Source: Rhyacophila brunnea
Taxonomy: Eukaryota; Arthropoda; Insecta; Trichoptera; Rhyacophilidae
DNA length: 64,000 nucleotides
Reading direction: 5' to 3'
Assembly: GCA_022495005.1 (NCBI GenBank)
Contig: JAGYXB010002031.1
Location: 161,212-225,211, forward strand
Shown in pieces: positions 56,891-64,000 of this stretch. Below the pieces are notes generated by a model, which saw only the letters and a program-made list of their open reading frames with translations, had not been told where the DNA came from and made no database searches. The translations under genes were made by a program, and so were the position numbers. The stretch's first letter is position 1; the number at the start of each line of letters is the position of its first letter.

Positions 56891-57108
56891 TATTGAATAT
56901 TTTTATACGTCAGGACTCTGGAATAATTTCGAATTACGAAATTCGAATTATAGGTTTTTTAATTATTTCCATTTATTAATATAAATCCATTTAATAATTA
57001 TTAAATGGATTTATATGAAAATAATGTTCAAGGGACTTTTTTTTCGCGAAAATTTCAAATTACTGCGAATTTCGAATTATCCGTGTTCTTATTAACGAGG
57101 TTCTACTG
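56891..57108. mobile_element. pogo-like terminal fragment
   Basis: TTCGAATTACGAAATTCGAATT, an ATTTAATAATTATTAAAT palindrome and the end TTAACGAGGTTCTACTG at 57092-57108 with TA after it. These are the typical outer motifs of pogo/Tigger MITEs. The left part also occurs at 62823-62888, where the right part is missing. Confidence 0.6.
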
Positions 57109-57117
57109 TATCTGCTA

Positions 57118-58018
57118 TTTCAAATTGTATTTGGGCACCATCTCTGAATTGTTGTCACGACACATAAATAAATGGTGCAATGTTTATCCTGACAACTATT
57201 ATAATAGCGTTCGTTTGGCTAATTATCTGATAAGCTGATAGCTAAATACTAGAATCTGCAGCACAATTGAAAAAATCGTGGCATACCGCCAATTCTAAAA
57301 AATATTCGCCTTCAAGTCCAGGAAACTATATTTGAACGAAAAGGGGATGTTCTCATTCAAATGTGGAAATCAATAAGAAAAGAGACGTCCGGTCCGGATG
57401 ATTTCCACGATACATCTGACTGATGTAGTGGAAACTGGAAAAACTGACAAGAGAACTGGGCGGCCCATCAGAAAACCAAGACGTGTCGTGGATTACAATA
57501 GATTTATGAATAGTGTTGATCTAGCAGATCAATAATTATCTTATAACACTGTATATAGGAAATCATTAAAGTGGACCAAGTAAGCCGCTTCACATCACAT
57601 AAATTGTGGCATCTTCAATGCTTTTTAATTTTTTTTTAAATTAAATGCAACAAAACAATCTTTGCTTTCACGAGTTCTTATTACAAGTCGCATAGACCTG
57701 GCTTGTAGATGGATCTTCTGAAGAAACCACAGAGCCCCTCCCTATCAGGCACACATGATTTGGAAATAAATGCACCTTCTATTTCTACCACGATGAGAAC
57801 TCCCAGTTTCGACCCAAATGATAGACTATCTGACGATTTAAAAAACCATGAATTAGTAAAAATAACTAGTGAGAAAACAAAAAACTTTGCGACGTAATTG
57901 TCGGGTTTGTGCGAAACTAAAAATATGAAAACCAAGTACGTTCATGTGCAAACAATGCAAAATTCCGCTTCATGTTGGTAAATGTTTTCAAACACACTAT
58001 ACAAAGAAAAATTATTGA
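57118..58018 (+). pseudogene. piggyBac transposase C-terminal half, copy A
   Basis: Readable over several frames: LGTISELLSRHINKWCNVYP and DNYYNSVRLANYLIS; VDYNRFMNSVDLADQ, stop, LSYNTVYRKSLKW; CGIFNAF; INAPSISTTMRTPSFDPNDR; and finally CKQCKIPLHVGKCFQTHYTK ending at the TGA 58016-58018. DNYYNS and SVDLADQ hold the second and third catalytic Asp positions of the DDE_Tnp_1_7 family; the last part is the cysteine-rich zinc-binding domain that ends piggyBac transposases. Many frameshifts. Its 3' untranslated part is interrupted at 58028 by a P element and resumes at 62194. Confidence 0.9.
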
Positions 58019-58237
58019 ATACTTATACCAAAGAGATTGGAAGACTGGGGAGAGGGAACACGCCATCATTTATGTACTAAAAAATACGAATCGGAGAAAG
58101 TCAGTTGGTAATGTTGGCATTCTGGAGCTAGTACCTACTTGTGCGTGTGGTAAAACAACATGGCGGATATAATATTGTTATTCTCTCCATGTTGAAAGAA
58201 GTAAGATATTTTCGTCGACATTTTAAGTAAAAAAACC

Positions 58238-58299
58238 ATGGCCTGTTGCAGTGCAATAGGATGCAAAGCCAAGAGGAATGCCGGCGTATCTTTTCACAG
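58238..58299 (+). CDS. P transposase exon 1 (THAP domain start)
   Basis: The ATG at 58238 in a good context (AAACCATGG) starts MACCSAIGCKAKRNAGVSFH, the first half of a THAP zinc finger with its two cysteines (C4, C9). The exon ends in phase 2 at CACAG followed by GTATTT. The THAP domain would bind the element's own ends. The intron to exon 2 is 473 bp. Confidence 0.88.
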
Positions 58300-58772
58300 G
58301 TATTTATAATAATAATATTACATTTTTCTCTACGTTTATTGACAAATAAGTGTTGTATTACTAAACGTTATTATTCGGTAAAAAAATGTTTATTAATGGA
58401 AGAATACAAATGAGTAACAGCATTTCGGAACAATATGCATACTATTAATTATTTATACATTGATAGTTTTTCCTAAAAGATCTTTTACAATAACAATTCA
58501 CACTTTTACATCAAACGTCAAATGGTTGTTTATTGCGAAAAATCCAGGGCCGTATGCATACTATTATTTTGAACCCAAAATATACGATGTGTTTTTCAAA
58601 GTAAAAACTGTTAGTGCTAGTTAATGACATTCATTATTTACATAGATTTTATATTTCATTTCAGAGTTAAATATATTTTTAAGAATACCAAACAAAAAAT
58701 TGTATTTATATGAAGTATGTAATGGAGTATATGTAGCAATTTTATAATGTTATATAAATTAAATTATTTCAG

Positions 58773-58959
58773 ATTTCCGAAAAATGAAGTTCTTCGGAAA
58801 TTGTGGATTGATGCATTCGGGCGGGAGAGCTGGGTGCCATCCAAATATTCACTACTGTGTGGGAAGCATTTCTCGGAAAGTGATTTCATCAGAGGCGGTC
58901 ACATTATCCGGCTGAAAGAGTTTTCAATACCATCGATATTTTATATTAATGTACTTCAG
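58773..58959 (+). CDS. P transposase exon 2 (rest of THAP domain)
   Basis: Preceded by TTATTTCAG. It completes the Arg codon and reads FPKNEVLRKLWIDAFGRESW, VPSKYSLLCGKHFSESDF, IRGGHIIRLKEFSIPSIF. The FP....R..W.......W.P, LC..HF and LK..(A/S)(V/I)P elements are the THAP signature, with the remaining Cys and His of the C2CH zinc site. It ends in phase 0 at CTTCAG before GTGCGG, matching exon 3. Confidence 0.88.
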
Positions 58960-59074
58960 GTGCGGTAAACACTTTGTGCATTTTACTATAGTTTAATGAA
59001 ATGATATCTCTATAACAACTTGCCTAAAGTTCCTTTTGAAAATTTTGCAAATAAAATTCATGTATTTCTTTCAG

Positions 59075-61435
59075 TCAATGCCGAAGGTTCACAACCCGCC
59101 AACACTGGAAAAGATGGATGTTGACGTTACCTCTGATGATACATTGAAAAATAGCGCTCTACCAGCAACTTCATTTGGTTCTCCCTGTACACCCCGACGG
59201 TTTATGTTAAAGCGTAAAGTTTCTTTATTAAGATCAAAAGTAAAAAATCTTCGTCAAAAAAATCGTCGACAGGCATTAAAAATCACTAGTTTAGATAATA
59301 TTATTCGAGAATTAGAAAAAAAGGGAAATATTCTAGGTGAAGGCATTGAATTGTTGTCTTCGATGAACGATCCCAACAAAGATTTTTTAATAAGATACTT
59401 AACCAAGTCTCAAGAAAGTCCGGTTAACAAAAAGTATTCTGCGGAACTTCGGAAATTTGCCATTACATTACATTATTATTCGCCTGCAGCTTATAGATAT
59501 GTACGGCAAATTTTCAACACGTGTTTGCCGCACGAAAAAACACTTTCGAAATGGTATAGACAAGTTAATTGCGATCCAGGATTTACACAGGAGTCGATCG
59601 AAGCTGTTATGCTCAAATCTGATAATAGCACTCATCCTCTTGTTTGTTCCCTGATAATGGATGAGATGAGTGTCAGAAAACAGTTAGAACGAGTTGGTGA
59701 TAAAGAAATGGGATACGTTAACTTTGGTGCTAATTTTGAAGGAGATCAAATACCCCTTGCACGTGAGATACTAACTTTTATGGTTGTTTGTGTCAACGAG
59801 TCATGGAAACTTCCACTTGGATATTTTCCAATCGATGGGGTTTCCGGGGAACAGAAGGGAGTTTTAGTAAAACAATGCCTTCAAATTTTAAAGGAATGCA
59901 ATGTACATGTAATATCTTTAACGTTTGATGGTGCACCTGCTAATATTACAATGGCGAAACAGTTGGGTTGTTGTTTCGATGAAGAAAATTTTGTACCATA
60001 TTTTGTTTTTGATAACCAAAAAATAGTTGTTATTTTAGATCCTTGTCATATGATTAAACTTATTCGAAATGCTTTGGGGGATAGAAAACTTATAATAGAT
60101 TCAAATGGGGGACTTATTAGATGGGATTTAATTGTTAATTTACAAATATTACAAAGCAGTGAGGGGCTTCATCTAGCAAATAAATTAAAAAAAACGCACG
60201 TAGAATACACTAAACAAAAAATGAAAGTTCGATTGGCTGTTCAGTTGTTCAGCGATTCTGTAGCCGATGCTATAGAATTCTGTGCTTATCAACTAGAGCT
60301 GCCAGAGTTTGCTAATTGTGAACCGACAGTAAAATTCATTAGACATATGAATAAACTTTTTGATATATTTAATTCCAGAAGTAATAATAATTGTTCGGGG
60401 AAGTGGAAAAAGCCTGTATGTTCTGAGAATTACCCTGCTATTTCTTAATTTCTTTCTGAAGTATATGTCTACATTGGAGGTCTTAAATTTAGAAATGGGA
60501 AAAGGGTCATTAATAGCAACAAAAAGACAGGTTTCTTAGGATTTCAATGTTGTATAAAAAGTTTAGAATTTTTATATCGTAATACAATAACTTCACAACT
60601 TTCTAATTTAACTTATTTAACTATGTATAAGTTTTCGCAGGATCACATAGAAATATTTTTTGGACAAATACGTGCGCAAGGTGGGTATAACAACAACCCA
60701 ACAGTTCGTCAATTTAGATCAGCTTATAAAAAAATATTGATTAATGCCGAACTCAAGGCTTCTTTCACCGGTAATTGCATTCCTTTAGATCACATATCAA
60801 TTCTAAATTGCTCTAACAACCCCATCAGCATAATCAACTCTTCATCATCTAGGGCTAGAATATGCGATGATGGGGACATAAATTCCAGTTCCGGAGATAT
60901 TGATTTTGACGATATTCTTGATTCAATTTATATAAGCAACTATGTCGGCGAAGTCGTAACATATATTGCCGGATTCGTTGTCAGGCATTTGCGGAAAAGG
61001 TTAAAGTGTGAAAAGTGTCTGTCAGCGATCACAGGTGTCAGGGAGAATCTCATGGAGTCGTTGATCGTTGCAAAAGATAGAGGTGGCTTAGTGTACCCCT
61101 CAATGGATGTAATTTCCATTTGTACACGCAGTGAAAAAATCTTTAGAGAAGCCCTGCATCAAAGCGGAGGCATTCGTATGCATCCAAAATTTAATTTAGA
61201 ATATTTAAATAATAAACTTTTAAAATATTTTGTTAATAGCAACTGTATTTTTAGAGAATTAGATAATCACATGTATGATACTTCGCCATTAACAAACCAT
61301 GTCACAAATTTAATGAAACTAGTTTCAAAAAAATATTTAGAAATAAGATATCATTATTTAGCGAAAAATGCAGAGCAACCAATCAACCATATTAGACAAT
61401 ATTTTAATAGATTAATTATACTTAGGAATCAATAG
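59075..61435 (+). pseudogene. P transposase exon 3, one in-frame stop
   Basis: Preceded by TTTCTTTCAG and in frame with exon 2. Residues in order: a basic coiled-coil-like segment (KRKVSLLRSKVKNLRQKNRR); ELRKFAITLHYYSPAAYRYV; the catalytic Asp in LIMDEMSVRK (codon 59660); the second in SLTFDGAPAN (59927); the nucleotide-binding-type insertion with LDPCHMIKLIRNAL; the catalytic Glu in QDHIEIFFGQIR (60650); and a C-terminal zinc-like region (YIAGFVVRHLRKRLKCEKCL) ending at TAG 61433-61435. The frame is continuous over 2361 bp except for one TAA at 60446-60448, between ENYPAIS and SEVYVYIGGLKF, so the product would lose the catalytic Glu. The family is that of Drosophila P transposase and vertebrate THAP9. 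This is the best-preserved transposase in the window. Unless the stop is read through or spliced out it is inactive. Confidence 0.92.
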
Positions 61436-62193
61436 TTTTTCAAACCATTTTCGTTTTAAATAATTGATTTTTTTGTATGAATTCATATTATATATGCAGG
61501 GCTTCTCTGATAATAATATTATGTTAAATAGATAAAATATTGTAATTAACTATATAATCAAATTTTCAACATACCTACCTGTATTTTGTGTCTAATAGGT
61601 TTATATAACCAAGTAATTTTATACACAATATGTCAAAAACGAACCCATGTTATATTTTTATTTCATAAAATATTTTCAAAATACACATGTGTAAATAGGT
61701 AGGTAATATAATATACTTTTTTTTTGTTTGTAACTGTAATTATTTGTGTTTTTTATTTAACCGTTTTATCTAAACAAAAATGCTATGTTATTTTATATAG
61801 AACAATATGTAAAAACAAGACCATATTTCTTATTCCAATATTTAACCATTTGCTATTAACTGATTTGTGTATAATTTTTCATAATATTATTGTGTTTTTG
61901 TGTTATTAAAAATAAAATACTTACATCCATTTGCATTATTTTTTCTTACCCTGAATCCTAATAAAGTTTTTATTGCGGGAACTTTTATAATGAAAATACG
62001 TTTATCATCAATTGGTTGTAAGCTTGTGTTGATAAAAAAAAATACTCAGTGGGGCGTTTTTATGTCCGAGTATGGCCCATTTGCAGCAAAGTGTACCTAA
62101 TTTCAGAGAAGTAACACTTTCTCTCACAAAACGAGTACACACTGACATTTGTGTGCTACCTCTGGGGGAGGAGTCCAGAGTCCAATCTCTTTG
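61436..62193 (+). other. P element 3' untranslated and terminal region
   Basis: AT-rich; ends with the subterminal ACTCAGTGGGGCGTT, CTGACATTTGTGTGCTACCT and the terminal repeat. Short open frames here (61724-62100) are not genes. Confidence 0.8.
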
Positions 62194-62600
62194 GAATATA
62201 CAGATTTAACAAAACTTGTTATAATATTAGAAGGCATATACATTTTATTTGTATCATAAAAAATCTGTTTAACACTATAAAGAAAATGTGAATTTCGTAA
62301 TATATCGAGTGTATATAAATCATCATTGGGGGCTAATTTTGACTGGGTCAGTGTCTTTATCACATTTTTATTCATGATTTACAGTTGAAAAAGCCTCTGT
62401 GAAGCATCTCCATCTCCCACGCAAATATTTTATGACATCGCATACTTTCTTTTCCTCTATAAATTATTTTGATTTTAAAACTTGTATTTTATTGGTATGC
62501 GTTCCACAGTTTGAAGTTTACTGACATTACCCACTTGCGGTTGACGCAGCAGTGAACAACTTTTAAGGAACTTCCCTTATACTCAATCCGACCTCCCTAC
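62194..62600 (+). other. piggyBac 3' flank, copy A, then junction
   Basis: Continues piggyBac copy A after the P insertion and matches 63771-64000 and 44723-45060. At about 62540 it is joined to Jockey endonuclease sequence (GTTGACGCAGCAGTGAACAA), the same junction as at 45070. Confidence 0.8.
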
Positions 62601-62609
62601 AGACGGCCA

Positions 62610-62776
62610 TCTGAAAAGCACGCGGTACATTAATTATAGACCAGGGGGAAATCATCAATTTCCTATCCAAGCACGACATCGACGTACTCGTAGTTAGCGA
62701 GACCAACCTTCAACCTACCTCCCGTATCCGTTATCCAAACTACACCACGTACAGAACAGACAGACTAACGAACAGA
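62610..62776 (+). pseudogene. Jockey endonuclease N-terminal fragment
   Basis: GEIINFLSKHDIDVLVVSET followed by RTDRLTNR, cut off at 62776. A duplicate of 45140-45300. Confidence 0.8.
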
Positions 62777-62822
62777 TTCAATTTCAATGACTGGCTCATG
62801 ATATAGTGTACTTTATTACGAT

Positions 62823-63768
62823 TTATTGAATATTTTTATACGTCAGGACTCTGGAATAATTTCGAATTACGAAATTCGAATTATAGGTTTATTTGGGCAC
62901 CATCTCTGAATTGTTGTCACAACACATCAATAAATGGTACAATGTTTATCCTGACAACTATTATAATAGCGATCGTTTGGCTAATTATCTGATAAGCTGT
63001 TGGCTAAAAACTAGAATCTGCAGCACAATTCGAAAAAATTGTGGCATACCGCCGATTCTGAAAAATATTCGCCTTCATGTCCAGGAAACTATATTTCGAG
63101 GAAAAGGGGATGTTCTCATTCAAATGTGGAAAACCAATAAGAAAAGAGACGTCCGGTCTGGATTGGACGGATGTAGTGGAAACTGGAAAAACTGACAAGA
63201 GAACTGGGCTGCCCATCAGAAAACCAAGATGTGTTGTGGATTACAATAGTTTTAGGAATGGTGTTGATCTAGCAGATCAATATTTATCTTATAATCCTGT
63301 ACATAGGAAATCATTAAAGAGGACCAAGAAAGCCTCTTTAAATCACATAAATTGTGGCATCTTCAATGCTTTTTAATTTTTTTTTAAATTAAATGCAACA
63401 ATTTTCGCTTTCACGAGTTCTTATTACAAGTCGCATAGACCTGGCTTGAAGATCGATCTTCTGAACAAACCGCACTGCCCCTCACTATCAGGCACACATG
63501 ATTTGGAAATAAATGCACCTTCTATTTCTACCACGATGAGAACTCCCAGTTTCGACCCAAACGATAGACTATCTGACGTTTTAAAAAACCATGAATCAGT
63601 AAAAATAACTAGTGAGAAAACCAAAAACTTTGTGAGATATAATTGTCGGGTTTGTGCGAAACTAAAAATACGAAAACCAAGTGCGTTGCGTTCATGTGCA
63701 AACAATGCAAAATTCCGCTTCATGTTGGTAAATGTTTTCAAACATACCATACAAAGAAAAATTATTGA
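62823..63768 (+). pseudogene. piggyBac transposase C-terminal half, copy B
   Basis: Better preserved than copy A. It reads LGTISELLSQHINKWYNVYP, DNYYNSDRLANYLIS, ICSTIRKNCGIPPILKNIRL, VQETIFRGKGDVLIQMWKTN; after a shift VETGKTDKRTGLPIRKPRCV, VDYNSFRNGVDLADQYLSYN; then INAPSISTTMRTPSFDPNDR, FVRYNCRVCAKLKIRKPS; and, shifted again, FMCKQCKIPLHVGKCFQTYH with a TGA at 63766-63768. The second (DNYYNS) and third (GVDLADQ) catalytic Asp positions and the terminal zinc-binding cysteines remain. The N-terminal half is absent. A pogo scrap precedes it (62823-62888). Confidence 0.9.
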
Positions 63769-64000
63769 ATATACAGGTTTAACAAAACTTATTATAATAT
63801 TAGAAGGCATATAAATTTCATAAGTATCATAAAAAAAGCTGTATAACAATATAAAGAAAATGTGAATTTCGTAATATATCGAGTGTATATATCATCATTG
63901 ACTGGGTGAGTGTCTATCACATTTTTATTCATGATTTACAGTTGAAAAAGCTTCTCCGAAGCATCTCCTTCTCCCATGCAAATATTTTATGACATCACAT
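63769..64000. other. piggyBac 3' flank, copy B (empty P site)
   Basis: Homologous to 62194-62440 but uninterrupted: GAATATAC at 63767-63774 is the target at which the P element entered copy A. The window ends within this flank. Confidence 0.85.

Larger units (their letters stand above)
58029..62193 (+). mobile_element. P-superfamily element, full length (4165 bp)
   Basis: The termini are CAAAGAGATTGGA and its perfect inverse (13 bp, with weaker similarity for about 20 bp more). The right flank is GAATATAC (62194-62201), identical to the empty site at 63767-63774 in piggyBac copy B. The left flank reads GAATACTTATAC, compatible with the same 8-bp duplication plus a 4-bp change. It contains a three-exon THAP-transposase gene on the plus strand. 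Additional 3' ends of the family lie at 43.9-44.7 kb and, much older, at 6.8-7.2 kb. Confidence 0.93.

Overview
Eukaryotic, AT-rich, intron-containing DNA in which nearly everything recognisable is transposable-element material. The element mix (mariner, hAT, pogo, piggyBac and P-superfamily DNA transposons, Jockey- and RTE-like LINE fragments, one Ty3/gypsy relic, a tRNA-derived SINE) and the frequent TAGGTACCTACC-like tracts suggest an insect, most likely a hemipteran such as an aphid. The species is inference. There is no bacterial-style gene organisation.

Layout. 1-9.1 kb: the only convincing host gene, on the minus strand. It has three phase-compatible exons (8451-8392, 4413-4299, 4212-4045) of a small multi-pass membrane protein of unknown function; its 3' exons are not found. 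Its introns and flanks carry a mariner element, several MITEs, a SINE and an old P-element end. 9.4-23.3 kb: a second mariner copy, LINE scraps, hAT elements with exact 8-bp target-site duplications (14157-14638, 16254-16959, 18470-22270, the last probably with a nested element), a pogo-like MITE and a TTAA-flanked piggyBac MITE. 23.8-30.3 kb: a piggyBac-like N-terminal scrap fused to a gypsy gag-protease relic, then a block encoding an unrecognised short-motif repeat protein. That block occurs twice around two GC-rich minisatellites and a third time at 51.1-52.2 kb.

30.7-56.9 kb: a macrosatellite-like tandem array. Two 4046-bp units (32944-36989, 36990-41035) are nearly identical and partial or interrupted units lie on both sides. 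Each unit is a mosaic of Jockey endonuclease, RTE-like reverse transcriptase and LINE 3' end, a hAT N-terminus, a pogo end and an unidentified exon-like ORF. Stop codons are shared between copies, so the array spread by DNA duplication rather than retrotransposition. One unit (41.7-42.5 kb) keeps an open endonuclease domain. The array is broken by two P-element remnants (43.9-46.5 kb) and by the motif-repeat block plus a TTAA-flanked insertion (51.1-53.0 kb).

57-64 kb: two piggyBac transposase 3' halves. The first is split by a P-superfamily element (58029-62193) with a THAP domain, three exons, matching terminal repeats and one premature in-frame stop. The second piggyBac copy supplies the empty site for that insertion. 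The genes do not form a pathway; the window is a record of nested insertion and segmental amplification.
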